A stretch of 64,000 nt of DNA from JBBDMU01 sp040905685 (GTDB taxonomy: Bacteria > Bacteroidota > Rhodothermia > Balneolales > Natronogracilivirgulaceae), in the NCBI GenBank assembly GCA_040905685.1, contig JBBDRB010000040.1:62001-126000 (forward strand), in the 5' to 3' direction. Below the pieces are notes generated by a model. It made no database searches and was not told the origin of the DNA. It saw only the letters and a program-made list of their open reading frames with translations. Positions 27,466 to 36,472 of the stretch are shown here, in pieces. How positions within the stretch are numbered: position 1 is the first letter of the stretch; the number at the start of each line of letters is the position of its first letter. The translations under genes were made by a program, and so were the position numbers.

Positions 27466-28891
27466 GTATCTGATCTTTTATTTTCAACATATAATCGAAG
27501 GCCGCCTGATGGTCGTTGGGGATCTCGCCTTCCATAATGGCATCCTCAATAGCATTCTTAATGGCACCAATCCGGGGTCCCGGTTTCAGGTTTAACGCTT
27601 CCATGATTTCATTGCCGCTGACGGGCGGCTTCCAGTTTCGCAGGCGGTCTTTCTCGGCTACCTCATTGACTTTTTGCTCTACATAATCAAAGTTTCTGAG
27701 GTACTGTTTAACCTTACGGGTATTTTTTGAAGTAATGTCGGCCCGGCACAGGGTCATGAGGTCATCCAGATCGTCACCGGCTTCCACGATCAGCCTGCGT
27801 ATGGCGCTGTCGGTTACGATTTCATCAACCAGGGCAATGGGGCGCAGATGCAGCCTTACCAGTTTTTGGACATAGCGAACCCGTTCATCGAGAGGAAGGC
27901 AAAAACGCCTGAATATTTTTTTGGTCCATTGGGCCCCCAGGGCATCATGTCCGTGGAATGTCCATCCCGCACCGGGAGTGAACCGTTTGGTAGGTGGTTT
28001 GGCGATATCGTGCAAAACGGCCGCCCAGCGCAGCCATAGCTTATCCGAGTGAACGGCAACATTGTCAAGTACCTGCAGGGTATGCCAGAAGTTATCCTTA
28101 TGGCGAATCCCATTTATGACCTCGACGCCGTGAAGATCATATAATTCAGGGAAAAAACGTTCAAGAAGGCCGCTCTTAAATAAATGAGCGAATCCGATCG
28201 AAGGAATGGGGCTCATTATGATTTTATTCAATTCATCCACGATTCGTTCCTGTGAGATGATGTCAATGCGTTTGGCCGATCTCGTGATGCTGTTCAGTGT
28301 TTCCTCATCGATGGCGAAGTCCAGCTCTGTAGTAAAGCGTATGGCCCGCATCATGCGCAGCGGATCATCGCTAAACGTAAGGTCCGGATTTACCGGCGTG
28401 CGTATCCGTTTGTTTTCCAGGTCGGATAAACCGTCGAACGGATCACGTAAAGCACCGAAATCCGTTTTATTAAGCGACCATGACAGTGCATTGATGGTAA
28501 AATCTCTTCTCAATTGATCATCTTCCAGCGTCCCGTTCTCCACAATTGGCTTGCGGGAATTCCTTTGGTAGCTTTCTTTTCTGGCCCCTACAAACTCAAG
28601 GTCAAAGGTTTTAAACCGTACATGAGCTGTCCCGAAATTTTTAAAAGTGGCCACATCGCCGGTGCCAAGAATTTCAGCCGTTTTTTTTGCTACGTTAATG
28701 CCGGATCCGACCGTAACAAAATCCATGTCAGCCCCGTTTTCCTTAAGTCGATGCAAATAATAGTCCCGCACGTACCCGCCTACAATAAAAACCTGCTGAT
28801 TACACTCTTCGCCGGCCTTTGAAACGGCTGCAAATATTTTCCGGTGCGATTTACTTATATTTTCCAAAATCCAGCTTTCTTTAGCTACCAT
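27446..28891 (-). CDS. CCA tRNA nucleotidyltransferase/poly(A) polymerase-like with HD domain
   Basis: A 481-residue class II nucleotidyltransferase. The N-terminal catalytic block reads FIVGGYVRDYYLHR, followed by the metal carboxylates in GADMDFVTVG and the RRDFTINALSWSL signature of the tRNA-binding and CCA-adding family. The middle is a helical RNA-binding domain, and the C-terminal half has an HD phosphohydrolase motif at LHDIAKPPTKRF. It probably repairs or adds the 3' CCA of tRNAs. That suits the window, where tRNA-Leu carries no encoded CCA. Poly(A) polymerase is the alternative. Confidence 0.88.
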   Translation of the reverse strand: MVAKESWILENISKSHRKIFAAVSKAGEECNQQVFIVGGYVRDYYLHRLKENGADMDFVTVGSGINVAKKTAEILGTGDVATFKNFGTAHVRFKTFDLEFVGARKESYQRNSRKPIVENGTLEDDQLRRDFTINALSWSLNKTDFGALRDPFDGLSDLENKRIRTPVNPDLTFSDDPLRMMRAIRFTTELDFAIDEETLNSITRSAKRIDIISQERIVDELNKIIMSPIPSIGFAHLFKSGLLERFFPELYDLHGVEVINGIRHKDNFWHTLQVLDNVAVHSDKLWLRWAAVLHDIAKPPTKRFTPGAGWTFHGHDALGAQWTKKIFRRFCLPLDERVRYVQKLVRLHLRPIALVDEIVTDSAIRRLIVEAGDDLDDLMTLCRADITSKNTRKVKQYLRNFDYVEQKVNEVAEKDRLRNWKPPVSGNEIMEALNLKPGPRIGAIKNAIEDAIMEGEIPNDHQAAFDYMLKIKDQILEPDNS

Positions 28892-29022
28892 GCAGCAACA
28901 TGAAATAATAAGTTCTTATGAACGTGAAAATTATACGATATTTACCCTTTAAAAATACAAAGAATACGTGAGAAGTGATTGCCTAGTATTTATGCTTATA
29001 CGCAGAAACCGAACCTGTATCC

Positions 29023-29952
29023 ATGAATAAGCGCAGCCAGAAAGCAATTAAGATCAGCTTATTGGTTTCATTGCTGGTATTTGCATTAAAATTCGGCGGA
29101 TTTGTGATTACCGGTTCCAACAGCGTCCTGTCGGATGCCCTTGAATCGTTTGTCCATCTTTTTGCCGTAAGCTTCTCCCTTTACGGGGTATATCTGAGCA
29201 TAAAGCCCCCTGATGAAGACCATCATTACGGACATGAACGCATTGGATTTTTCGCCGTAGGGACCGAAGGCCTGCTCATTATTTTTGCAGGGGTTGCGAT
29301 AGTCTACCAATCGGTCAATAACCTTATCACGGGAACCGTTCTGGTTAACCTGGATTTCGGTATGGGGGTAATTTTATGTTCGGCGCTGATCAACCTGGCT
29401 CTGGGCAGTTACCTGGTTAAAACCGGCCGGGAAGAGAATAACATGATCGTAACAGGTAACGGAAAACATACCCTTACGGATGTCTGGACGAGCGGCGGGG
29501 TGGTCGTGACGCTTCTGCTTATCCGTCTTACCGACTTTGTGATCCTGGACGCCGTTGTAGCCTTAGCGGTGGCGGCCTATATCATATATGAAGGCGTGAA
29601 GCTGATCCGTCATGCGCTTAAAGGCCTGATGGACAGCCGGGATCCGGACAAAGATGAAATAATCAAGGATATCGTAAAAAACCAGCTTCCCCCCCACGTG
29701 TTAAGTTGCCATAACCTGCGGCACCGGACCACCGGACACACCACCTGGGTTGAGTTCCACGCCCTGTTTGAAAAAGATATAAAACTACAGAAAGCCCATG
29801 ACGAGGTTACTATTCTTGAACGCCGGATCATGGAAGCCATACAGGGCGATGCCGTGGTAACCATTCACCTTGAGCCGGCTGAAACCCATGAGCGATCCCA
29901 TATTATTCTTGAAGGTGTAAATAAAAACAAAGACCTGGATGAGTTATTCTGA
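29023..29952 (+). CDS. Cation diffusion facilitator (CDF) family transporter
   Basis: A 309-residue membrane protein with about six membrane helices in the N-terminal two-thirds and a cytosolic C-terminal domain. Helix 2 carries SNSVLSDALESFVHL, and the conserved ligand pattern HHYGHERIGFFAVG is in the loop after it. The later TDVWTSGGVVV has the second metal-binding aspartate. CDF proteins export zinc, iron, manganese or cobalt in exchange for protons. The metal cannot be chosen from these motifs. It stands alone, with 131 bp upstream that hold nothing I recognise. Confidence 0.9.
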   Translation: MNKRSQKAIKISLLVSLLVFALKFGGFVITGSNSVLSDALESFVHLFAVSFSLYGVYLSIKPPDEDHHYGHERIGFFAVGTEGLLIIFAGVAIVYQSVNNLITGTVLVNLDFGMGVILCSALINLALGSYLVKTGREENNMIVTGNGKHTLTDVWTSGGVVVTLLLIRLTDFVILDAVVALAVAAYIIYEGVKLIRHALKGLMDSRDPDKDEIIKDIVKNQLPPHVLSCHNLRHRTTGHTTWVEFHALFEKDIKLQKAHDEVTILERRIMEAIQGDAVVTIHLEPAETHERSHIILEGVNKNKDLDELF

Positions 29953-30036
29953 CATTAAATCATCGTAATTAATAGAATTAATATATATAACTAGTTATAA
30001 TGCATGGGTGTCCAATCATAACGCCATGCAAAGCCG

Positions 30037-30861
30037 ATGTCATTTATAAAAAGGGTTGTTCGCGGGTTCACCGCCCCGATCTTCAAAGAACGTATTGTGA
30101 GCCGGACCAAACGTGTTCCCCGGGGTCCTGTAACCCGCAAAATCCTGACCGGGGCTGATTCCAGCCCGGAGGCCTTGTTTTATGCAACGGGACAGCCGGT
30201 ATTTTCTATTCCTGTTTCCCGGCTGCGATATTTTGGCGGACTGGCTTTTTTTTATGACCAGCATCATTTTATGCAATACTATAAAGAGGGTCCGGCGGCA
30301 TTGGTTCGCTACTACAAACGGCATCAGCCCGGGAACATTTTTGAGAAGCATTTTTTACCAACCCCGGCCAACCGGCACCTCCCGCATAAAGGAATATCCG
30401 GAAACCCCTGGTTATTCGGGGTCCCCTGGCTGTATACCCATGATACCGGAACCTACAACGGAGGGGAAAAAGGCCTGGGCCCTGAACATGGTATACAGGC
30501 CTACGGTCCGGTAACAAATGAGAAAATCATGCTGGAAACCAGGCGATTGTCAGACGTTCTGAAATCCATCAAAAAAACCGGTTTTAAACCGGACGTGCTT
30601 GGTGGTTATCCCCGGGGGTATTTTTTAATGGATCTGAAGGGGAGATGGAGCTTTTTATTGGATGCCGGGCTGCACAGGGTTGCCGCTTTGGTGCATCTTG
30701 GCTATAGGCGCATACCCGTTCAATTTCAGACGGCTTTCCCAAGAGTGATCAAACAGGCCGAAAGCCGGCAGTGGCCCATGGTCAAAAAAAGGTATTTATC
30801 GGAGAAGGAAGCAGTAGATATTTTTATGCAGTACCTGAAACCGGACGGTCTTAAAGCATAG
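30037..30861 (+). CDS. Uncharacterised protein with a ParB/sulfiredoxin-like motif
   Basis: A 274-residue, basic, soluble protein I cannot name. The C-terminal part has FLLDAGLHRVAALVHLGYRR followed by IPV, at about residues 210-230. This resembles the D-G-x-H-R loop of ParB/sulfiredoxin-fold nucleotide-binding domains, and proteins with a GGYP and H-R-A-A-A-L motif are seen in polysaccharide or sulfotransferase loci. A GG-Y-P-R-G-Y-F-L segment precedes it. Here it stands between a CDF transporter and the sulfatase, and no glycosyltransferase is nearby. Function unknown. Confidence 0.6.
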   Translation: MSFIKRVVRGFTAPIFKERIVSRTKRVPRGPVTRKILTGADSSPEALFYATGQPVFSIPVSRLRYFGGLAFFYDQHHFMQYYKEGPAALVRYYKRHQPGNIFEKHFLPTPANRHLPHKGISGNPWLFGVPWLYTHDTGTYNGGEKGLGPEHGIQAYGPVTNEKIMLETRRLSDVLKSIKKTGFKPDVLGGYPRGYFLMDLKGRWSFLLDAGLHRVAALVHLGYRRIPVQFQTAFPRVIKQAESRQWPMVKKRYLSEKEAVDIFMQYLKPDGLKA

Positions 30862-30885
30862 GATAAATAAGGTATACCTGCATGA

Positions 30886-32215
30886 TCACCGTTGGGTGTC
30901 CGGAGATTCCAGCTCCAACCTGCCTTTTTCCAGCCGTCGCACCATCTTTGCTATTATTTCGGGGTTTTCCCGGGTATAACTGAACTGTTCTTCCGGATTG
31001 AGTTCAAGATCAAATAGTAATCCCGGAGCATAATAATGCGGGTTGCCGTGCCTTTCTCTATTAAAACCAGTCAGACCGGTGCGATAATAAGAACGGGTAA
31101 TGAATTTCCAACGCTGAGACCTTACGGCCGTGATCTCTTCATTATTGAAAAAATACAGGTATTCATGGGGAGATTCGTTCCGGCCCTGTAAAACCGGCCA
31201 GATATCCTTACCGTCAATGGCTCTGTCTGCCGGCACCCGACCTCCGGCCAGTTCAAGCAGGGTGGGAAAGACATCAAAATTCATAGAAATGGCCCCGGAT
31301 GTGACCCCCGGTGGGATCTTGCCAGGCCAACGGGCAATGAAGGGGACCCGAAAGCCTCCGTCCCAGCTGGCTCCCCCTTTTCTCTCCCGAAGTTCCCCGG
31401 CGCTTCCTTCAAACCAGGGACCGTTGTCGCTGGTGAAAATGACCAGGGTATGGTCATCCAATTCCAAACGCTCAAGGGCATGGAGGATCTCACCGACGCT
31501 CCAGTCAATCTCCTCGATCACATCCCCGTAAAGGCCCGCATTTGACCGGCCTTCAAATTCACCGGAGGCGTGCAGGGGAGTATGAGGCATGGAATGGGGT
31601 AAATAAATAAAGAAGGATTCCCCGGCCTGTTCTTCCATGAACCGGACCGCTTCATGGGTGTATCGTCTGGTGAGCGTCGTCTGGTCTACCGGCTCTTCGA
31701 TTTCTTCTTCATTCCGGTACAGGGAAAGCGGCATCATATCATTGCTGTACGGTAAGCCAACGTAATGATCAAATCCATGCTGGGTGGGCCATGATACATC
31801 CACCGTTCCCAAATGCCATTTACCAAACATGGCGGTTTGGTAACCCAGCTCTTTGAGTCCTTCGGCTATGGTAACCTCATCAAAAGGCAAGCCGTGCTTA
31901 TCGTCTGGAAACAGTACATTATTGGCAAGACCCGTGCGAATGGGATACCGGCCTGTCAAAAGCCCGGCCCGCGAGGGCGTGCATACGTTTGCACTTGAAA
32001 AGTGACTGGTAAGCCTTACGCCTTCGGCTTCCATCCTGTCAAGGTGAGGGGTCTGGATGAGGTCCGATCCGCTGCCGCCCCACATCGCCGTATCCGAGGT
32101 CATCGGTAAAGATGACAATGAAGTTTGGACGCCGGTTTTCATCGCCGGCCTGAGCCAGCAACCCGGGATCCGGTGACAGGAAGATCAAAGCTGTAACAAG
32201 AAATATATTTCGCAT
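30886..32215 (-). pseudogene. Sulfatase (type I), interrupted by one frameshift
   Basis: An exported sulfatase broken in two frames. The first frame starts at ATG 32215 with a signal peptide (NIFLVTALIFLSPD region), then NFIVIFTDDLGYGDVG. At the run CCCC (plus strand 32078-32081) the frame must slip one base to continue as GSDLIQTPHLDRMEAEG and the rest, to 30886. Removing one G restores GYGDVGGSGSDLIQTP, an ordinary sulfatase junction. The formylglycine site CTPSRAGLLTGR is intact in the long frame. It may be a true inactivation or an assembly error in a G run. Confidence 0.85.
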
Positions 32216-32323
32216 GTACTGCAGGTCCTCTCCGGTTTTACAGTTTACCTGAATACAATAGTAAAAAATATCACTCTTAACAAACTCGATGCCAGGCAGG
32301 GATCAATTCATGGCCTGCCAATA

Positions 32324-32370
32324 AAAAAAGGTTTTGTAAACCCTTGTTTACAGAGTTTATAAAACCTTTT
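32324..32370 (-). terminator. Rho-independent terminator of tRNA-Leu
   Basis: On the minus strand the segment after the tRNA reads AAAAGGTTTT, an inner GTAAAC/GTTTAC stem, then AAAACC and a run of T (about seven). The arms pair over roughly 16 bp with a small interior bulge. It begins about 4 bases after the 3' end of the tRNA, in the position expected for its terminator. Confidence 0.75.
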
Positions 32371-32373
32371 GAG

Positions 32374-32457
32374 TGCCCTGGACTGGATTTGAACCAGCAC
32401 GCCGTTGCCAGCACCACCCCCTCAAGATGGCGTGTCTACCAATTTCACCACCAGGGC
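32374..32457 (-). tRNA. tRNA-Leu (anticodon GAG)
   Basis: Read on the minus strand, the acceptor arms GCCCTGG and CCAGGGC pair perfectly, the anticodon loop is TTGAGGG on a CCATC/GGTGG stem, and the T arm is CTGGTTCAAATCCAG. The long variable arm (about 12 nt, TGGTGCTGGCAACG region) fits a class II leucine tRNA. The CCA end is not encoded: the discriminator A is followed by CTC. The anticodon GAG decodes CUC/CUU. Confidence 0.92.
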
Positions 32458-32520
32458 ATTTATGAGGCTAAATATAGGGCTAGTGCAGTCAATTGTGCAA
32501 GGAATATAATAAGATATAAC

Positions 32521-32748
32521 TCAGGATTCTTTATCGTCGATCTCTTCAAAGTCAGCGTCTTCAAGGTTATCGAAGTTGCGTTTTTTCTTAACGTTACCAC
32601 CCGGCCTTCTGACATGGCCAAATGGGTTCTGTCCGTGAAAGGTATAGGTGCGGTTAAACGTAGCACGGCCGGTTTTTTTTTGCACAAGCAACATTCTTAC
32701 AATTCTGATCACCAGATACAGAAATAATAAAAAAAGTATGACTCTCAT
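32521..32748 (-). CDS. DUF4834-like small membrane protein
   Basis: A 75-residue protein: one N-terminal membrane helix (MRVILFLLFLYLVIRIVRML), a basic middle, then an acidic tail (NLEDADFEEIDD). It matches the protein at 40900-41082 in layout and in the segments MR-I-FLLFLY, IR and EEADxEE. This resembles the Bacteroidota DUF4834 family, whose role is unknown. The frame opens at a TTG at 32790; the ATG at 32748 is preferred because it aligns with the paralogue. Together with the tRNA and VOC gene it forms no obvious operon. Confidence 0.65.
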   Translation of the reverse strand: MRVILFLLFLYLVIRIVRMLLVQKKTGRATFNRTYTFHGQNPFGHVRRPGGNVKKKRNFDNLEDADFEEIDDKES

Positions 32749-32802
32749 TATAGGAGGGGATTTAAAGGTATGGTTTAAATACGGAAGCAATAAGGAATTA
32801 TT

Positions 32803-33195
32803 TTACCGGCCCTGTACCCGGGTGGCTACCCACCATTCATTTCCGGCCGGATCTCTGAAAGCACAGCGCCGGTCACCGTATTCCTGATCGGCTGGCTGTT
32901 CAAGAGGTTCTGCTTCCGATTCAATTACCTTTTTATACACTGTATCTACATCGTCAACATATACATACAGCATGCCTGGAAAGGGTTTGAATGTATTTTG
33001 CACATCCCCGATCATGATTATGGAATCTCCGATCATTATCTCGGCATGCAAAAGCGTACCATCATCGTTTCGCATGACTTTATATTCTTCCGCTAAAAAA
33101 ATGCGTTTCAGAAAATCGATGAGTTTTTCCGCCTCCCTGACAGCGAGGTAGGGTGTAACGGTATGATAACCCTTAGGCTGATAATGCGTGTGCAT
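32803..33195 (-). CDS. VOC-family (glyoxalase/bleomycin resistance-like) protein
   Basis: A 130-residue single vicinal-oxygen-chelate protein with two beta-alpha-beta-beta-beta modules: YHTVTPYLAVREAEKLIDFL starts the first, and FAFRDPAGNEWW-like CAFRDPAGNEWWVATRV ends the second. Substrates of the family include methylglyoxal adducts, extradiol compounds and fosfomycin, and the sequence alone does not say which. The frame opens at 33252, but MHTHYQPKG at 33195 starts at the domain boundary and is chosen. It is cytoplasmic. Confidence 0.75.
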   Translation of the reverse strand: MHTHYQPKGYHTVTPYLAVREAEKLIDFLKRIFLAEEYKVMRNDDGTLLHAEIMIGDSIIMIGDVQNTFKPFPGMLYVYVDDVDTVYKKVIESEAEPLEQPADQEYGDRRCAFRDPAGNEWWVATRVQGR

Positions 33196-33480
33196 GATAT
33201 ATTGGTTAAGGATGTTGTTAAATGTAAAAAAATAGATATAAAAAGGTAACACAAAGCGCCGAACTATGGAAACTGTTTTCCTCCGGCTTCCTTGTTACAA
33301 GCGTAAAAAGTTATTATTGGTTAATCGTTTTATCGGTCAGATACGTCTATACAACAAGAACGAAACCAAAAATAATTCTTGCTGAGATCTTAAGATGTCC
33401 TGGGTGGCGAGGGGTCCGTTGCCGGTGAGCGCGGCGCCTTGTATGCTGAACTCCAGCCGGGGCGGCCATGTTCACCTTTC

Positions 33481-34221
33481 ATGGAAGAGATTTTTGATCA
33501 TACCGGTCATCGTCCCTGGCCGCTGCCACAGCGACGCTGGGCCCTGGCGATGCGCTGGTACGATCTCCTTTTTGCCCACTGGCCGGTGCCGCCGGAGGTA
33601 TTACGTCCGCTTATTCCGGCAGCCCTGAATCTGGATTTATATGACGGCAGAGCCTGGATAGGCATTGTCCCTTTCTGTATGCGGGGTGTCCGGCTTCGTT
33701 ATATGCCCGAATCCTTAAGCTTTGATTTTCCGGAACTGAATGTCCGTACCTATGTAACAAGTCCGCACAGGTCCGGGGTCTGGTTTTTTAGCCTGGATGC
33801 AACAAACCGGCTGGCCGTCCGCGCGGCCCGCCTTTGGTACGGGCTGCTGTACTATGATGCGGAGATACAGGTGCACCGGCACGGGCAAACCGTAGAATAC
33901 CAGAGCATAAGAAAAGGCCGGGAAGCGAGTTTGCAGGTCCGTTATTTACCCGTCGGTAGCTGTTTTCAGGCTCAGGGGGGAAGCATCGATCACTGGTTGA
34001 CCGAGCGCTACGGACTCTATGCTGACGGTAGGAAAGGGAAAATCCGTTTTGGGGATATCCATCATCCCCGCTGGCAACTGCAAAAGGCCGAAGCGGATTT
34101 CCGGATCAATACCATGACGGACTGCCTTGGCTTTTCCTTGCCCGACCAAAAACCGGTTCTGCATTTTGCTCAACGGCAGCACATGGTGGCCTGGAGGATA
34201 AAACTACTAAATAGATCATGA
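33481..34221 (+). CDS. DUF2071 (YqjF-like) protein
   Basis: About 246 residues from the ATG at 33481. The hallmark of the family is the N-terminal block MRWYDLLFAHWPVPPEVLRP with FDGRAWIGIVPF-like text (here LYDGRAWIGIVPFCMRGVRL), followed by EHNVRTYV-type NVRTYVTSPHRSGVWFFSLDA. Members are soluble and uncharacterised, related to acetoacetate decarboxylase-fold proteins. A frame extension back to 33439 adds 14 residues with no support. Its last four bases overlap the start of the lipoprotein gene downstream (ATGA type), so the two are coupled. Confidence 0.75.
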   Translation: MEEIFDHTGHRPWPLPQRRWALAMRWYDLLFAHWPVPPEVLRPLIPAALNLDLYDGRAWIGIVPFCMRGVRLRYMPESLSFDFPELNVRTYVTSPHRSGVWFFSLDATNRLAVRAARLWYGLLYYDAEIQVHRHGQTVEYQSIRKGREASLQVRYLPVGSCFQAQGGSIDHWLTERYGLYADGRKGKIRFGDIHHPRWQLQKAEADFRINTMTDCLGFSLPDQKPVLHFAQRQHMVAWRIKLLNRS

Positions 34222-34847
34222 AACGGGACGAACCATTCAGGAATATTCAACTGCCTGCCAGGTTTTACCTGGGCTTGTTGCTGCTGGTATGGGCCATGGC
34301 TTCCGCCTGCGTGCGAACAAATCAAACGGCAATAGCCGAAGCAGAACTCCAGGCTACCGGTCCCGTAGCCTGGGATGTTACCATACCCGAGGGGTATTTT
34401 CACCTGACGCACAGGGCGGGGGCATCGGGTGCAGATCACCTGGCACGGGTCCGGCTGACCATTATCAATCTCCCTTCCAGTGAAGAGGGCAACCGCTATA
34501 CGTTGATCGGCGGCACAGGGTACCATTTTGCAGAGCCGGATCGCGTAACGGGACCCGATCCGGCCGGGGGTATCGCTTTTGAAGCGCAGTATACGCGCAT
34601 GGTTCGGGCCGGCCGCATAGAGTTTGAGGTCTATTTTGACCCAACGCCTATCCGTGAAGAGGACGTGGCCTGTTTCCCCGGCCCCGAACTGGCGCTGTCC
34701 GTGATAAGGGAAGGCACCGGGTCACGGGTGCTGTACGGCTCCAACAACAAGGACCATTGGGCCATAGCGGGCGTCGGGAAGGGAAACGCCGCGGAAATCG
34801 TCATCGATATGGCGTGGGCCGAGTATACATGGTATCACGAGTTGTAA
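34218..34847 (+). CDS. Unrecognised lipoprotein
   Basis: A 209-residue protein with a signal peptide (LGLLLLVWAMASAC, cysteine near residue 31) and otherwise beta-rich sequence. The spacing of hydrophobic strands (EAQYTRMVRAGRIEFEVYFD, EGTGSRVLYGSN) suggests a small beta-sandwich. I recognise no family. The start overlaps the DUF2071 stop by 4 bp, so its partner is probably that gene. The 3' end overlaps the convergent tag gene by 13 bp. Confidence 0.6.
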   Translation: MKRDEPFRNIQLPARFYLGLLLLVWAMASACVRTNQTAIAEAELQATGPVAWDVTIPEGYFHLTHRAGASGADHLARVRLTIINLPSSEEGNRYTLIGGTGYHFAEPDRVTGPDPAGGIAFEAQYTRMVRAGRIEFEVYFDPTPIREEDVACFPGPELALSVIREGTGSRVLYGSNNKDHWAIAGVGKGNAAEIVIDMAWAEYTWYHEL

Positions 34848-35386
34848 AAGCCTTCGGCATCCATCCATCCCGGTTTTTGCGCCGCTATGGTTTCAAAAAC
34901 AGGACAGTCTCTGGCATGGGCCCCCGGCAAATAGCCCGTACTCATCAAAAATTCGCCGGTTATCTCTCCTCCCGTAAAGGTAAAGGTTTTTTTGAACAGC
35001 TTTACCCATTCCGGTTTTTTTAAAGGATGATGATGATCGAGCCAGGCGAAAAACGAACCGAATTCCTCCTGGATATCCATAATGCGTCGTGCATTCGTGA
35101 TGGCTGCATCGACCTTTAACCGGTTCCGGATGATGCGGCTATCGGCAAGCAGCCGGTTTCGATCGTCATCATCATAGGCGGCCACGGCTGCAATATCGAA
35201 GTTGCTGTAGGCCTGGCGGAATCCATCGCGCTTTTTCAGGATCGTCAGCCAGGACAATCCCGCCTGGTTGATTTCCAGGATGAGCCGCTCAAACAACAGG
35301 GGATCACTGGTAAGGGGAAATCCGTATTCATGGTCATGGTAGGGGCCGTGAAGCGGATGGTCGGCAGCAGAGGTACAATAGCTCAT
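34835..35386 (-). CDS. tag: DNA-3-methyladenine glycosylase I
   Basis: Removes 3-methyladenine from alkylated DNA by base excision. The 183-residue length fits Tag. Catalytic Glu38 is in LEINQAGLSW, and the zinc ligands known for Tag are all visible: Cys4, His17, and His157-x3-Cys161 in GAHARDC. The TIRNRLKVDA-like segment RNRLKVDAAITNARR is the DNA-binding hairpin region. It is transcribed opposite to the lipoprotein before it, with a 13-bp tail overlap. No other repair gene is adjacent. Confidence 0.93.
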   Translation of the reverse strand: MSYCTSAADHPLHGPYHDHEYGFPLTSDPLLFERLILEINQAGLSWLTILKKRDGFRQAYSNFDIAAVAAYDDDDRNRLLADSRIIRNRLKVDAAITNARRIMDIQEEFGSFFAWLDHHHPLKKPEWVKLFKKTFTFTGGEITGEFLMSTGYLPGAHARDCPVFETIAAQKPGWMDAEGFYNS

Positions 35387-35407
35387 AATGTTTGTTTTTA
35401 ACAGGAT

Positions 35408-36457
35408 TTATGAAGAAAAGTCCAGAGCCCGTTTTTGTTCGTTGCTCTGCATGGCCAGTTCGATGACGCGTATCGTATTCAGCGCTTCGGCGGGTTTGAC
35501 AAGGAGTTCCTCCCGGCCGTTGATGGCCCCGGCAATGTTCGTATAGTACGACTGATAGGCTCCGGCCAGGGTTTCCACCGATCCGTTAACATGTAACCCT
35601 TTTATGGTGGTGTTTAGTTTACCCCAGCAACGAGGATCTTCCATACCCCAGTCCGGCCGGTCCGGGGTTCGTCCCTGTTTTAAATCCTCTTCCTGGGGAT
35701 CCAGTCCGCATTTCACATAGGAGCCTTCCATTCCGTTCAGAATGAAGCGGGTATCCGGTTCCCGAACAAGCATACCAGCCTTTAAAGTCACTTTAAGATG
35801 ACCATAATCCAATAGCAGGGCAAAATTGTCGGCTACTTTGGCGGTGTCCCGCTGAATTCGGATATCGGCGCAGATCATGGCGGGCAGACCAAACAGGGTC
35901 AGGGCCTGATCAATGAGATGTGAACCCAGATCGTATAATATTCCCGTCCCCTCACCCTCGTCTTCCCGCCAGCCTTCCTTCCGGACATTGCGAAACCGGT
36001 CGAAGTGGGATTCATATTCAACAAGACGGCCAAGGACGTTGCTTTCCAGTATTTTCCGTACCGTCATAAAGTCGCCATCCCATCTCCGATTCTGGAAAAC
36101 GCTGATGATCCGCTTCTGTTGACGGGCCAGGTCAACAAGGGTGGCGCCTTCCCCGGAAGTGACCGTGAACGGTTTATCCACGACCACATGCTTACCGGCC
36201 AGCAGGGCCTGTTGGGCGAGTTCGAAATGTGTGTGGTTCGGCGTGGCAATCACAATCAGTCCGATGTCCGGATCCTGAAGCAGTTCGGCTGTATCCGGCA
36301 CGGTTTCGGTTTCAGGGTATTGCCTGGCGGCGTTATTGCTATGGCGCTCAACAACCTTTCTCAGGGTCAGGCCGGCCACGGATTGGATAATCGGGGCATG
36401 AAATATCTGAGCGGCTCGCCCATATCCTATCAGTCCGACGCTAATATCATTATGCAA
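35408..36457 (-). CDS. Gfo/Idh/MocA family oxidoreductase
   Basis: A 349-residue NAD(P)-dependent oxidoreductase, with an N-terminal Rossmann domain (VGLIGYGRAAQIFHAPII, residues 6-23) and the family block VVVDKPFTVTSGEG in place of the usual EKP. A C-terminal alpha/beta domain follows (GILYDLGSHLIDQALTLFG). Likely a sugar or inositol-type dehydrogenase, but substrate is not inferable. The start is TTG at 36457, supported by GGAG seven bases ahead. The OsmC gene lies 16 bp upstream on the same strand, so they may be co-transcribed. Confidence 0.88.
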   Translation of the reverse strand: MHNDISVGLIGYGRAAQIFHAPIIQSVAGLTLRKVVERHSNNAARQYPETETVPDTAELLQDPDIGLIVIATPNHTHFELAQQALLAGKHVVVDKPFTVTSGEGATLVDLARQQKRIISVFQNRRWDGDFMTVRKILESNVLGRLVEYESHFDRFRNVRKEGWREDEGEGTGILYDLGSHLIDQALTLFGLPAMICADIRIQRDTAKVADNFALLLDYGHLKVTLKAGMLVREPDTRFILNGMEGSYVKCGLDPQEEDLKQGRTPDRPDWGMEDPRCWGKLNTTIKGLHVNGSVETLAGAYQSYYTNIAGAINGREELLVKPAEALNTIRVIELAMQSNEQKRALDFSS

Positions 36458-36472
36458 AAAAGTCTCCGTTTG

